DNA of 64,000 bases from Bog-532 sp963828445 (GCA_963828445.1 CAWHFP010000003.1:478242-542241); one strand, 5' to 3'; counted from the first letter of the stretch, positions 25,852 to 35,480 are shown. Program-made: numbers and translations. Notes: generated from the sequence alone by a model not told the origin.

Positions 25852-27066
25852 ATGAATGCGGCGCCCGGACGCGAGTGGCCCCTCACCCTCGACGTCCCGG
25901 CGATCCTTGCCGACGGCTGGAAGCCCTCGCCCTTCACTGAATTTATCGTGAAGATCCACAGCCGATGCGACCTGTCATGCGACTATTGTTATATGTATGA
26001 AATGGCTGACCAGTCATGGCGGAATCAGCCGCGGAAAATGTCGGATGAGACGGCAACTCTTGCCGCTAAGAGAATTGGCCAGCACGCTCGTGAACACAGG
26101 CTGCCTCGAGTCGCGGTAACCATGCATGGCGGGGAGCCATTGCTAGCTGGCCCGGACACCATCGAACATCTTGTCAGTTTGACGCGGCGGGAGGCCGGGC
26201 CCGATGTAGCAGTCGAGGCAGGAATTCAGACCAACGCTGTTGGCCTCAATGACACTTTTCTGCGTTTGTTTGATCGCCTCGATCTAAAAATTGGGGTTAG
26301 CCTGGATGGTAACGCCAGGAGTCACGATCGACATCGGCGATTTGCCAGCGGGCGCGGGAGCCATACTGCCGTTCGCGCCGGACTCGATCGGTTAATAGAC
26401 AAAAAGTACAAACATCTATTCGGCGGGTTGCTGTGCACCATTGATTTGCGTAATGATCCTGTGACCACGTACCTGGCTCTCGCGGATTTCGATCCGCCAG
26501 CGATTGATTTTCTGCTGCCGCACGGGACCTGGGCCAGTCCTCCACCCGGCCGCATACCCGATGCGCCCGAGACTCCGTACGCCGATTGGCTCATCGCCAT
26601 CTTTGACTACTGGTATCGCAGGAAGGGGCCACCTGTCCGATTGTTCGATGAAATTATGCAGCTGGCGTTGGGTGGCACGTCGTCCGCCGAGATGATCGGC
26701 CTGTCGCCCACCAGGATTGTGGTCATCGAGACCGACGGCACCATCGAGCAGGGTGACAGTCTCAAGATCGCTTTTCACGGTGCGACTCGTACGGGCCTGA
26801 ACCTGGCCGACGATCCACTAGACGCTGCGCTGACGCTGCCAGGAATCGTGGCTCGCCAACTCGGGGTCAGGGCTCTGGGCGCCGACTGCCGGACCTGCTC
26901 GATCCAGCGAGTGTGTGGGGGTGGCCTCTACGCGCACCGGTACCGGCCTGGCAGCGGATTTGCCAACCCTTCGGTCTACTGCCCCGATCTGATGCAGCTC
27001 ATCACCCACATCCAATGGACCATGCGTAACGACATCAACTCCCGACAAGGAGGGAATAAGCCGTGA
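25852..27066 (+). CDS. fxsB: FxsB-type radical SAM/SPASM peptide maturase
   Basis: A 404-residue radical SAM enzyme of the FxSxx-COOH (FxsB) family, whose members form aromatic-to-beta-carbon (cyclophane) cross-links in small precursor peptides. The 4Fe-4S motif is SRCDLSCDYCYMYEM (C-x3-C-x2-C, about residue 42). MHGGEPLLA is the SAM-contacting GGEP motif, and GIQTNAVGLN and GVSLDG follow. The C-terminal SPASM-like cluster region has CRTCSIQRVCGGG and a final VYC. The gene overlaps the HExxH gene by GTGA, so translation is coupled. GC content is lower than in the chromosomal flanks. The likely substrate is the FxsA-like peptide encoded at 31232. Confidence 0.9.
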   Translation: MNAAPGREWPLTLDVPAILADGWKPSPFTEFIVKIHSRCDLSCDYCYMYEMADQSWRNQPRKMSDETATLAAKRIGQHAREHRLPRVAVTMHGGEPLLAGPDTIEHLVSLTRREAGPDVAVEAGIQTNAVGLNDTFLRLFDRLDLKIGVSLDGNARSHDRHRRFASGRGSHTAVRAGLDRLIDKKYKHLFGGLLCTIDLRNDPVTTYLALADFDPPAIDFLLPHGTWASPPPGRIPDAPETPYADWLIAIFDYWYRRKGPPVRLFDEIMQLALGGTSSAEMIGLSPTRIVVIETDGTIEQGDSLKIAFHGATRTGLNLADDPLDAALTLPGIVARQLGVRALGADCRTCSIQRVCGGGLYAHRYRPGSGFANPSVYCPDLMQLITHIQWTMRNDINSRQGGNKP

Positions 27067-28346
27067 CCTTGGGATCTCACTCACTCAACCAGGAACAGCT
27101 CCGGAACCTGGCCTCCGGGGGCGGGGGCCAAGCCGTCATGCAGGAGCTCATCGCCGCTCAGTACAGCAAGCACCTGATCCTGCTGCGGGGTGTGGTGGAA
27201 GCCGTGTCGGCCGATAGCAAGGAGATCGGCAGGCAGGTTCGGCAAGCCGTGGATCTTCTCAGTGCCGCGCATCGCCGCGATCCGGAATCGACCGCGGCGA
27301 GGATTCGTCACCCGGGCTCCGGGGCGTGGGCCACGCGTACGGTCCTCGCGGCGCGCGCGGGCCGAGCCATGCCTGGGGCCGAGCCGTCCAGACTCAGCGG
27401 GCTGGCCGCCGCGGCGGCGGTAAGCGCCGGGCTGTGTGCGGAGATCGCCGTGCCGGTGATGGCGGACACGGTGGTCTTGCCCTCCCTGGGGAGCGCCGTC
27501 GTGACCGGGGGCGAAGCTGTGGTGAGATCCGGACCGGACCGGAATGAGATCGTCTCCTCGGCTGGCACGGTCCAGGTTCCGTCAGACCCGTACCAGGACG
27601 CACCCTCATGGCGGGGAATGCGGCGCCTCGGCACCGGCGACTTCGATGTCCTCCTGGATGACATCGATCCCTTTCGATTGCCTGCCTCGGCCAATGTCGC
27701 GCCCCGCTTGACCGACGCCGATGTGGCCGACTGGCAGGCCATCGTCTCTGAGGCGTGGCAACTGCTCAAGGCCGACCATCGCGCCGATGCGGACGAGGCT
27801 GCGGCCGTGGTCACCGTGGTCGTACCGCTGGTCGCACCCGAGGAGGGGATATCCAGCTCCAGCTCGGCGGAGGCTTTCGGCGCCATCGCCATGTCCAAGC
27901 CGCCCAGTCCACAGAGCTGTGCCGCGACCATCGTGCACGAGTTGCAGCATCTGAAGCTGTCGGCGGTCATCGACATCGTTCCCCTGACCGACAAGGACCG
28001 CGGGGATCGTTTCTACGTTGGCTGGCGGGACGATCCCAGACCCGCCAGCGGTCTGCTGCAAGGTGCGTACGCACATCTCGGGCTGCTCCGCTTCTGGCGC
28101 CAGGAGCTGCGATCTCGGCGCGGAGACGCACAGCTCACGGCTCAGCGCGAATTCGCGCGATGGCTACCGGCCACAGTGCAAGCTGTCGCCACGCTGGAAG
28201 CAAGCCAGTGCCTGACTCCCGAAGGCAGGAATTTCACCGCGGGCATGCGGGATGTCCTGAGCGACATGGTGAGCGAGTCGGTCCCCATCGCGGCGACAAC
28301 CCTGGCCGAAGCCGCTGCCGTGCGCATCAGCAACAGTGGGAACTGA
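27063..28346 (+). CDS. HExxH-motif peptide-modification protein
   Basis: This 427-residue protein is of the kind that accompanies FxsB, either as a separate gene or fused to it. The metal site is TIVHELQHLKLSAV (about residue 297); a further Asp/His-rich stretch, TDKDRGDRFYVGWRDDPR, follows. Members of this family have recently been described as 2-oxoglutarate-dependent peptide beta-hydroxylases rather than proteases. The N-terminus is distinctive: ASGGGGQAVMQELIAAQYSK then LRGVVEAV. Translation starts at a GTG overlapping the fxsB stop. It probably hydroxylates the same precursor after or before cyclophane formation. Confidence 0.85.
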   Translation: MTLGSHSLNQEQLRNLASGGGGQAVMQELIAAQYSKHLILLRGVVEAVSADSKEIGRQVRQAVDLLSAAHRRDPESTAARIRHPGSGAWATRTVLAARAGRAMPGAEPSRLSGLAAAAAVSAGLCAEIAVPVMADTVVLPSLGSAVVTGGEAVVRSGPDRNEIVSSAGTVQVPSDPYQDAPSWRGMRRLGTGDFDVLLDDIDPFRLPASANVAPRLTDADVADWQAIVSEAWQLLKADHRADADEAAAVVTVVVPLVAPEEGISSSSSAEAFGAIAMSKPPSPQSCAATIVHELQHLKLSAVIDIVPLTDKDRGDRFYVGWRDDPRPASGLLQGAYAHLGLLRFWRQELRSRRGDAQLTAQREFARWLPATVQAVATLEASQCLTPEGRNFTAGMRDVLSDMVSESVPIAATTLAEAAAVRISNSGN

Positions 28347-28400
28347 GAAACGGGCCGATCCAGTAGTGAGCAGCCGCTGCTGGCCGCAGTCAGCGGCGGG

Positions 28401-31010
28401 CTAGATCGGCGGTGGGTCGAAGTCGAAGTCCAGGCGCCGCCCAACCTCGGCGGCCAAGACGTCCGGGTGATCGGACCCCAGGGTCAGCGCGTAACGATCC
28501 ATGGTTCCCGATCTCAGTTCCGCGGCTTCACCGGCTGCCTTCTCAGCCTCCAAGTCGAGGACCAGATTCGCCGCGCAGCCTAGCGTGATCGGATGGTCGG
28601 GCCCCAGCACCTGGCGAGAGCGGTCCAGTGTGTCCTGACCCAAGGCGCGCGCTGCGGCGGTGTGCCAGAGACCAGCCAGGTCACTGGCCAGATTGACGGC
28701 GATGGTGATGGAGTAGAAGTGATCTCGTCCGAGCGCTTTGTAGAGCAGAGCGAGAGCGTCCTCGTTGAGCTTCCGGGCCTCGGTGACTGCGCGCGAGACT
28801 CGCCGGAGCAGGGCTAGGTTGCCCAGGCAGCCGAAATTGTAGGGATGGTCAGGGCCGTAGATCTCGGGATATCGAGCCACCGTGCGTTCCGCGAGTGCCA
28901 GCGCTGACTCGATCTGGCCCATGGTCCGCTGGATGTTGGTCAGGGCGGTCGCCGCGGCCATCGTGTCCGGGTTGCTCTCGCCGAACTGCCGCAGGGACTG
29001 GCTGTAGGCCAATTCGGCGAGCTCCAGTGACCTGTCATAGTCGCTGGCCACCCGCCGTTCTGCGATGGACAGGTCATTGGCGGCCTGCAGGGTCAGATAA
29101 TGGTCATGTCCGAGATACTGCTGCCCGTACTCGTAGGCGTCTTCACCAAGGTCGCGGGCGTTGGTGAAGTCGCCGCACAACCGTATGGCCCGGGCCAGAT
29201 TGTTCTGGGTGTTCAAAACGTCGGCCGGGAAGCCTCGCTCGGGATCACTCCACAGGGTGAGGACATCGTTCAAGAGGTCTCTGGCGTCCGGATTGCGACT
29301 GGTCAGTGAATAGTCGACACCAAGGTTGTTCAGCACCCTCAGCGTTTGCGGATCCTCGCTCCCAAAGACCGCCTGGTGAAGGTCCCGGGTTTCTTCGTCC
29401 AAGTTGCACGCAGCCCGGAACTCTCCGCGCGCCCGCAGGTCGCCTCCATGCGCGTTCATCAGCGACAGGGTCAGGCGATGTGTTTCACCCAAAGCTCGCT
29501 GCGCGGTGCCCAAGGTCTCCTCAATGACACGGTAAGCATCTGGGTAGCGGCAGAGACTCCTCAGGGCGTTCCCCAGCAGTAGCCGAGCGGACAGAACGTC
29601 CGGGTGGTACGGCCCTGAATCCTCACTCCACTGGTCGATGAACCGCTTGGCCAGGGATACGCAGGTGGAAAAGTCACCCGAGGTGTACAGGTATTGCATC
29701 GCGTCCAGAGCGAACGCGCGTACTACTTCGTTCTGGCAGCGCGGCAGTTCGGTGGCCGGAGAGGCGACGTGAGCCAGCAATTCGGAATAGCGCGGCCATA
29801 GTGCCCTGTCGCGCGGGTTTCGTGGCGCGGCCGCGGCCAGAATGAGATGGACCTCATGCCGGTAGACAACCTGGTCGGCCTTATCAAGTCCGTCGCGGAT
29901 CAGCGCCTGAATCAGCCGGTGCACCGAAAGAGTTCGTACGTCGATCTTGACCAACGCGAACCGTGACAGCAGGCGAATCGCTTCGTTGAAGCGGATCTGA
30001 TCGGCGATCAACTCGCTGACCCGGGTTTCGGTGGCTCGGATACCCCGGCGGAACACATCACGCGGGATAGGTTCCGGGCCGAAATAGGCGCAGCAACGCA
30101 GCAGGTCCTGGGCCTGCGGCGTATCTTCTTGCAGCCGATTGACGGACAGCCGCCACGCGGCGGACATCGACAGCGGATAATCGTGGGCCTTGCCCAGCCC
30201 CATGACCTCGGTCAGCTGCTGGGAAAGCAACTCCAGATATTCATCGGCCGACATGCCGGTTGTAGCCTGATACGCCCCGGCCTGCTCAAGGGCCAGGGGC
30301 AGATCACCCAGTTCTTCGGCGAGGCGGTCAGCATAGGCTGGAGTAAGCCCTCTCCGGACCCGCTTGATCAGGAACTCGACGCTTTCCTTCCGGCTGAACA
30401 CATCCAGTGGCTCAGATGCGATGAACGCGTCCCACTCGGGATTGCGGGAGGTGACCAGAACGTCGCCGGTGCCTCGCGGAATCAGATCGTTGAGCTCATC
30501 CGGCTGATCAGCGTTGTCGAAGATCAGTAGCAAACGGCGGTAAGGCTCTCCCCGGCGTAGCGCGTCCAGGGCGAAGGCTGCCGCCGCCTGGATGCCAGTG
30601 GCGGTGGCCCCGGGCAGGCCCAGCCGCTCCGCCAGGCGCGCCAGGGACGACCGCACTAATGGCAACTGATCGGCGGGGATCCACCACACCAGGTCGTACT
30701 GGTCTCGAAACCGCCAGGCATACTCGATTGCGACGGCGGTCTTGCCCACTCCACCCAGACCCTGCAGTCCGGTGGTCATGGATTCCTGCTGGAGGACGGC
30801 GGCTACCCGGCTCTCGCCCTCACCTGATACGGCCTGCGCCGTGTGATGCTTTCGCAGGCGATCGAGGACAGCTATCCGGCCGGTGAAGTTCTTGTTCTGC
30901 TGCGGGACGTTACCCCAGATTTCTGGAATAGCTCGCGGCGAAGACGACGACTCCTGGACCACCATTCCTTCATTTAAGCCCAGCACTCGGAAGCTTGGCA
31001 AAGATGGCAT
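28401..31010 (-). CDS. fxsT: FxsT-like NB-ARC/TPR protein
   Basis: An 869-residue STAND-class ATPase matching the tetratricopeptide protein of FxSxx-COOH systems. It begins with IPEIWGNVPQQNKNFTGR, the family's lead-in. An NB-ARC domain follows, with Walker A in GLQGLGGVGKTAVAIEYAW, Walker B in RLLLIFDNADQP and the sensor DVLVTSRNPEW. The C-terminal half (about 430-850) is a run of TPR-like helices such as LRVLNNLGVDYSLTSRN and HYLTLQAANDLS. It lies convergent to the HExxH gene and divergent from the FxsA-like peptide gene. Its role in maturation or signalling is unknown. Confidence 0.88.
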   Translation of the reverse strand: MPSLPSFRVLGLNEGMVVQESSSSPRAIPEIWGNVPQQNKNFTGRIAVLDRLRKHHTAQAVSGEGESRVAAVLQQESMTTGLQGLGGVGKTAVAIEYAWRFRDQYDLVWWIPADQLPLVRSSLARLAERLGLPGATATGIQAAAAFALDALRRGEPYRRLLLIFDNADQPDELNDLIPRGTGDVLVTSRNPEWDAFIASEPLDVFSRKESVEFLIKRVRRGLTPAYADRLAEELGDLPLALEQAGAYQATTGMSADEYLELLSQQLTEVMGLGKAHDYPLSMSAAWRLSVNRLQEDTPQAQDLLRCCAYFGPEPIPRDVFRRGIRATETRVSELIADQIRFNEAIRLLSRFALVKIDVRTLSVHRLIQALIRDGLDKADQVVYRHEVHLILAAAAPRNPRDRALWPRYSELLAHVASPATELPRCQNEVVRAFALDAMQYLYTSGDFSTCVSLAKRFIDQWSEDSGPYHPDVLSARLLLGNALRSLCRYPDAYRVIEETLGTAQRALGETHRLTLSLMNAHGGDLRARGEFRAACNLDEETRDLHQAVFGSEDPQTLRVLNNLGVDYSLTSRNPDARDLLNDVLTLWSDPERGFPADVLNTQNNLARAIRLCGDFTNARDLGEDAYEYGQQYLGHDHYLTLQAANDLSIAERRVASDYDRSLELAELAYSQSLRQFGESNPDTMAAATALTNIQRTMGQIESALALAERTVARYPEIYGPDHPYNFGCLGNLALLRRVSRAVTEARKLNEDALALLYKALGRDHFYSITIAVNLASDLAGLWHTAAARALGQDTLDRSRQVLGPDHPITLGCAANLVLDLEAEKAAGEAAELRSGTMDRYALTLGSDHPDVLAAEVGRRLDFDFDPPPI

Positions 31011-31231
31011 GCGTGAAATTAAAGTTAGGCGAGAGTGCAGAGTTACCCGTGTTACTTTTGGTTCGCTAGTTTACCGTGAAACTGTCGGCAGTCGAATGTC
31101 AGCCGACAGGACTCGACAAGAAAGCCCCGGAAGTGTATTTCTCAGATAACGCCAACGGCCGGGTATTCCCCGCCTGGGTTCCCCGACACAGGGACCAGGG
31201 GTGACGCCGGAGACCTAGGGGCAGGAGCGGC
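31011..31231. promoter_or_regulatory. Divergent promoter region of fxsT and the precursor gene
   Basis: This AT-richer spacer has a short inverted repeat, CTGTCGG ... CCGACAG, around 31083-31110 and repeated GTTAC/TTTACCGTG-like elements near 31050-31080. It must contain the start sites for both the leftward fxsT and the rightward precursor peptide gene. Confidence 0.45.
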
Positions 31232-31411
31232 ATGACCGACAACATCGAGTACGTGGGGCTGCCCGACCTCAGCCACAGTCAGATCAACGAGATCTTGTCT
31301 TCTGGTGAGCCATCACGCCTGGATGCGGCGTTGAACCGCATCCTTGACGCTTCTCAGGAGGGCGATTGCCACGGCTTCAATGCACACATTGCTGGTCGGG
31401 CCGCCGGTTGA
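31232..31411 (+). CDS. fxsA: FxSxx-COOH-like (FxsA) RiPP precursor peptide
   Basis: A 59-residue peptide with GGAG 4-5 nt before its ATG. The leader reads YVGLPDLSHSQINEILSSG then LDAALNRILDAS, the leucine-patterned pattern (LPDLS ... L..AL.RIL) seen in FxSxx-COOH precursors. The C-terminal core is CHGFNAHIAGRAAG. The usual F-x-S-x-x end is replaced by F-N-A-H-I followed by six more residues, giving two consecutive aromatic-x-Ala triplets (FNA, HIA). It is flanked by fxsT, the nSTAND gene and, 3 kb away, fxsB and the HExxH gene. It is the natural substrate candidate. A frameshift at the extreme C-terminus cannot be excluded. Confidence 0.72.
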   Translation: MTDNIEYVGLPDLSHSQINEILSSGEPSRLDAALNRILDASQEGDCHGFNAHIAGRAAG

Positions 31412-31508
31412 CGAATGGATCTTCATCGAGCGTGAGCATTAGCGAACCGGGAAGGTATATTAAGCCAAGATATCTTCGAAGGCTGGTGCGCTGATACACC
31501 AGTGGCAG

Positions 31509-33519
31509 ATGGGCTGCTGTGAGATGACCAGCTCGACAACCAACACCACTGACGGCCCTTACCCTGGCGTGCGCCCATTCACCGAAACCGATGGAGGTCG
31601 GTTCTTTGGCCGGGCGGCCGATGCAGCGGCGCTTTCCGACCTGTGGACAACGAACCGGCTGACCGTCGCCGATGGCCCGGTGGCGGTGGGGAAGACCTCG
31701 CTTGTCCAGGCTGGTGTACTGCCATTAGCGAAAGAGCGCTCCGATGTTCTTCCGCCGGGGAAGCTGGCGGGAGCCCGGACCCTTCCAGCCGCCGTACTTC
31801 CCGGCCACAATCCGTATACCCTCGCGCTCCTGCAATCCTGGGAACCTGATCAAACCGTGGCCCATCTGATCGGGCTCACCATCGCCGAGTTCGTGCGGCG
31901 GCGGGCCAGCCAGCATGACCGTACGATCCTGGCCGTCATCGATCAGGCCGAAGAGGTACTGGCCGACTCAGGGCTCCGCTGGTCTTATCGCCGGCGCTTT
32001 CTGGAAGAACTGAACGAGGCCGTGCGCACCCAGCCTCGCTTTCACGTACTTCTGGTGGTCAGAACCGACGCGGCGGGACAGTTTGCCGACGTGCTCAACG
32101 ACGCGGTCAGGTTTCACCTGAAACCGCTCACCCCATCCGCGGCCCTACAAGCGATCATGGAGCCGGTCAGCGGCACCGGGCGGAAATACGAGCGGGAGGC
32201 GGCGGAGGAGATGGTTGACGCCCTCCGGGCCAGCCAGATAGCAGTCAACGGGGGCGGGGAGCGCGATTCCTTTGACGACCTGGTCCAGCCGTCGCTGTTG
32301 CAGGTGGCCTGTTGCCGACTCTGGGAGTCACTACCATCCGGCCACCAAATCATCACCGCGCGTGATGTTCGGCGGCACGGCCAGATCGACGCGACTCTGG
32401 CCACGTACTGCGGGCAGATCGTGGCCTCCGTCGCGGACGACCATGACCTGACCACGGCCCGCTTGCGACGCCTCCTGCTACGCACCTTTGTCACCGAACT
32501 CGGCACCCGCGGAACGACGTATGAGCGTCCGGTCGATCCCGTGTCCGGTGTGCCCAGTTCAGCCCTCCGGGCCCTCGAAGACCGGCACCTGCTGTCGGCT
32601 GAGCGGCGAGCCGGGCACCGGCGGTTCGAACTGCTCAGCGACCGGCTCATCGAACCGCTGCGCCAGGCCCCGGACGACGAGGCGCCTTTCAGCGAAGTAC
32701 ACGGCCAGACGACCGACGGACGCGTACCTTGCCGCAGCCAGGCGGGCGCTGAATCTCAGTGATCTCGACCTCGCCGGGCGGTACGCCCGCATCGCTATGA
32801 GAGTGGCACCCGAGACCGCTCTAGGGATCCACGCCGAAGCCGAGTCACTCCTTGGCAATCTGGCCTACGAGTGTGACGAACTGGATCCGGCCGAACGTCA
32901 CTATCGCCGTGCGGCCGAATTGTTTGAGGCCAACGGCGACTTCACCACCGTCGCCTATCATCTGGCCGCCCTGGGACAGGTCTTGCTGGCGCAGGACCGG
33001 TTCGCTGAGGCAGCCGATCAGATGCGGGCGGCCGTCGAGCGGCTGCCCAATGACCCGGTCATGCAGACCGACTTGGGGCGGGCCCTCTGGCAGTTGGGGC
33101 AGAGCCAGACGGCAGCCGCCGTCCTGACGGCGGTCCTCGCCATTGACGGCAGTAACTCGGAGGCCTTGCGGACTCGCGGTGAAATCCTCGCCTACCTCGG
33201 TCAGCCCCGTAACGCTCTACTCGACCTGGACCGGGTGAACCTGAGGCATCGGCCGTCAAGCCGGGCCGCTCGCGGACTGGCCCTGGCTGAGCTGGGTGAG
33301 CGTTCCGAGGCCAGCCAGGAAATAAAAGATGCCCTGATTGAGGCACCCCGAAATGGCCCGGTACTTCTCTACGCTGCTCGCGTCACCGCCCTGGAAGGGG
33401 ACAAGGAAGCAGCGAAGGATCTGGCGCTGAGAGCCGTCGAAGCATCCGATCCTTCGCTGCCCCCTCAACAACGCCGTTCGACCATCGAGCTGCTCGATAA
33501 CGAGCTTGACGGCGACTGA
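31509..33519 (+). CDS. nSTAND NTPase with TPR repeats, one apparent frameshift
   Basis: The N-terminal part opens PYPGVRPFTETDGGRFFGR, the lead-in of novel STAND NTPases. Walker A is GPVAVGKTSLVQAGVL, Walker B ILAVIDQAEEVL and the sensor region HVLLVVRTD. A winged-helix segment with RRFELLSDRLIEPL ends the NTPase part. From about 32705 the frame moves by one: TDAYLAAARRALNLSDLD starts a TPR array (ELDPAERHYRRAAELF, AEAADQMRAAVERLPNDP, and more) to residue ~660. A single-base correction between 32695 and 32715 makes one protein. An ATG at 31524 is an alternative start. It could be a sensor partnered with the Fxs peptide, by position only. Confidence 0.8.
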
Positions 33520-34016
33520 TCGAGGGCCGGTGCCGTCGTCTCCCGCTCAATCACCGCCCGCCGAAAAGCTCGTACGCACTGATCGAGTTGCTGGTAGTCC
33601 GGCGTGGTATCGCTCTTGACCGCGTCGAGGGACTGATCCGTGTCCTGAATCGTCCGCTGCGCCAGCCGAGTGGCGGCAATCGCGAGGTCGCCAGCCACCT
33701 CGCTGAGCCTGGGAGCCAGCAATTCGACGCGCACGGCATTCTGCTCCGCGTCGGCCGCGAGCTTGCGCACCTCTGCCAGTCGGCTGTGGAGGCCGGTTCC
33801 CTTGTACTCGTAGTAGTTGGCAACCTGAGTGCGCAGTTGCGCAGCCGCGGCTAGCAGCCCGAGGTACGCCTCCCGCTGATCAGCCGCTTCGCGGTCCTGA
33901 CGATCGCGCCTGGCCTGACGACTCTCCCGGTACGCCAGCGCGAACTGAGGGATGGAGGCGGCGAGAAGCCCAGTGGCACCGGTGATCGCTGCGACATAGA
34001 CGGAAACATTGGTCAC
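33465..34016 (-). CDS. Membrane-anchored coiled-coil hypothetical protein
   Basis: 183 residues. The N-terminal helix VYVAAITGATGLLAASIPQF is a membrane anchor. A charged ARRDRQDREAADQREAY segment and a long helical domain (about 40-165) rich in Arg, Glu, Ala and Leu follow, with a Ser-rich tail. This type is common in actinobacteria without an assigned function. It overlaps the convergent nSTAND-TPR gene by 55 bp and may mark the right edge of the accessory island. Confidence 0.75.
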   Translation of the reverse strand: MTNVSVYVAAITGATGLLAASIPQFALAYRESRQARRDRQDREAADQREAYLGLLAAAAQLRTQVANYYEYKGTGLHSRLAEVRKLAADAEQNAVRVELLAPRLSEVAGDLAIAATRLAQRTIQDTDQSLDAVKSDTTPDYQQLDQCVRAFRRAVIERETTAPALDQSPSSSLSSSSMVERRC

Positions 34017-34166
34017 ACACTGATTGTCATCGATTTATGACTAGCTGCGTTGTCTCGGGTGGCGCATGTGCAGCGAGTAACGCCTCCGGACTCTACGTTT
34101 CCAAACAGGGGTCGGTGAAAGGGGTACCCTGGCACGAGCCTTCGACCGTGTGGGGATGGTTTTGTC

Positions 34167-35480
34167 ATGGCGTTGCCTGCCCGCCGTCTGTTCTGGCGTG
34201 CCCGGCCGCACAGCAGGGTTCGTGGTGCTCGCGCCGGGGTGCTGGCGCTGAGCTTGGCCGGGGTGACCGGCCTGGCCGGGCTGGCCGGGTGCGGGACCAG
34301 GCCGGCCGCCGATCCCACCCATACGCTGCCGACGCCGGCGTCGCACCCGGCGTCGCCGCGGACGGCGCACGTGACGCAGGGGGCCACGGTGGGGGCGCGG
34401 GCGGTGGCGCCGGCACCGGCCAAGATGTCCTGCCCGGGCTCGGTGCTGGCCCGAATGACCGAGGCGCAGCGGGTGGGGCAGCTGTTCCTGGTCGGGCTGC
34501 CCGGTAACGACGTGGCCGGGTCGGTGGCGAGCACGATCACCTCGCATCACTACGGGTCGGCCATTTTCGGCGCCAACAGCAGCGGCGGGGTGGCCGGGGC
34601 GCGCACGGTGTCGGACGCGGTGCAGGCGCTGGCCACCCGCTCGGCCACGGCCGGGGTGAAGTTCTTCGTGGCCGCCAACCAGGAGGGCGGCGAGGTCCAG
34701 GCCCTGAAGGGGGCGGGCATCTCGTCGATCCCGTCCGCGCTGTCGCAGGGCACGGCCCACGTGAGCGTGCTGCGCAAGGCGGCCACGGGCTGGGGCGAAC
34801 AGCTGCGCGCGGCCGGGGTCAACCTGAACCTGGCCCCGGTCATGGACGTCGTGCCCGCCGACAGCGCCGCCAGCAACGCGCCCATCGGGGAGCTGGACCG
34901 GGAGTACGGGCACGACCCGGCCACCGTGTCCGCGCACGGGGTCGCCTTCTTGAACGGGATGGCCGGCGCGGGGGTGGCCACCTCGGCCAAGCACTTCCCC
35001 GGACTCGGGCGGGTCCGCGGCAACACCGACTTCACGTCTTCGGTGGTGGATTCCTCGACCACGGCCAGCGCCGCCGACCTGCAGACCTATCAGGCCGCCA
35101 TCAACGCCGGGGTGCCCCTGGTCATGGTGGCCCTGGCCACCTACACCCGCATCGACCCCCACGAGCTGGCGGTGTTCTCCCCCACCATCATGCGGAGCCT
35201 GCTCCGGGACAAGCTCCACTTCCGCGGCACGGTCATCTCCGACGACATGGGGGCCGCGGCCGCGGTGGCTCACGTGCCGGCCGGGACCCGGGCGGTGGAT
35301 TTCGTGGCCGCCGGGGGCGACCTGATCACGGCCGAGAGCCTGTCCGTGGCCGATGCCATGGACGCGGCCTTGCTGGCCCGGGCTTCGGCGAGCGCCTCGT
35401 TCCGGGCGCAGGTGAACGCGGCGGCGCTGCAGGTGCTGACGACCAAGAACCAGTACGGCCTGCTCCCCTGCTCGAAGTAG
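34167..35480 (+). CDS. Glycoside hydrolase family 3 lipoprotein (NagZ-like)
   Basis: A 437-residue exported lipoprotein. A twin-Arg/Lys-rich start and hydrophobic segment end in LAGLAGCGT, a lipobox whose Cys would be lipidated. The GH3 barrel follows: QRVGQLFLVGLPG, VAANQEGGEVQ (substrate loop), NLAPVMDVVP, SAKHFPGLGRVRGNTD and VISDDMGAAA, where the first Asp of SDD is the expected nucleophile. The NagZ acid/base histidine motif DSH/DTH is DFT here, so chemistry may differ from beta-N-acetylglucosaminidases. It is likely involved in peptidoglycan or glycan turnover outside the cell. Confidence 0.88.
   Translation: MALPARRLFWRARPHSRVRGARAGVLALSLAGVTGLAGLAGCGTRPAADPTHTLPTPASHPASPRTAHVTQGATVGARAVAPAPAKMSCPGSVLARMTEAQRVGQLFLVGLPGNDVAGSVASTITSHHYGSAIFGANSSGGVAGARTVSDAVQALATRSATAGVKFFVAANQEGGEVQALKGAGISSIPSALSQGTAHVSVLRKAATGWGEQLRAAGVNLNLAPVMDVVPADSAASNAPIGELDREYGHDPATVSAHGVAFLNGMAGAGVATSAKHFPGLGRVRGNTDFTSSVVDSSTTASAADLQTYQAAINAGVPLVMVALATYTRIDPHELAVFSPTIMRSLLRDKLHFRGTVISDDMGAAAAVAHVPAGTRAVDFVAAGGDLITAESLSVADAMDAALLARASASASFRAQVNAAALQVLTTKNQYGLLPCSK

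Noticed and set aside
34041..35273. Minus-strand open frame opposite the GH3 lipoprotein
   Set aside because: It lacks any conserved motif and runs antisense to a lipoprotein with signal peptide, lipobox and GH3 motifs.
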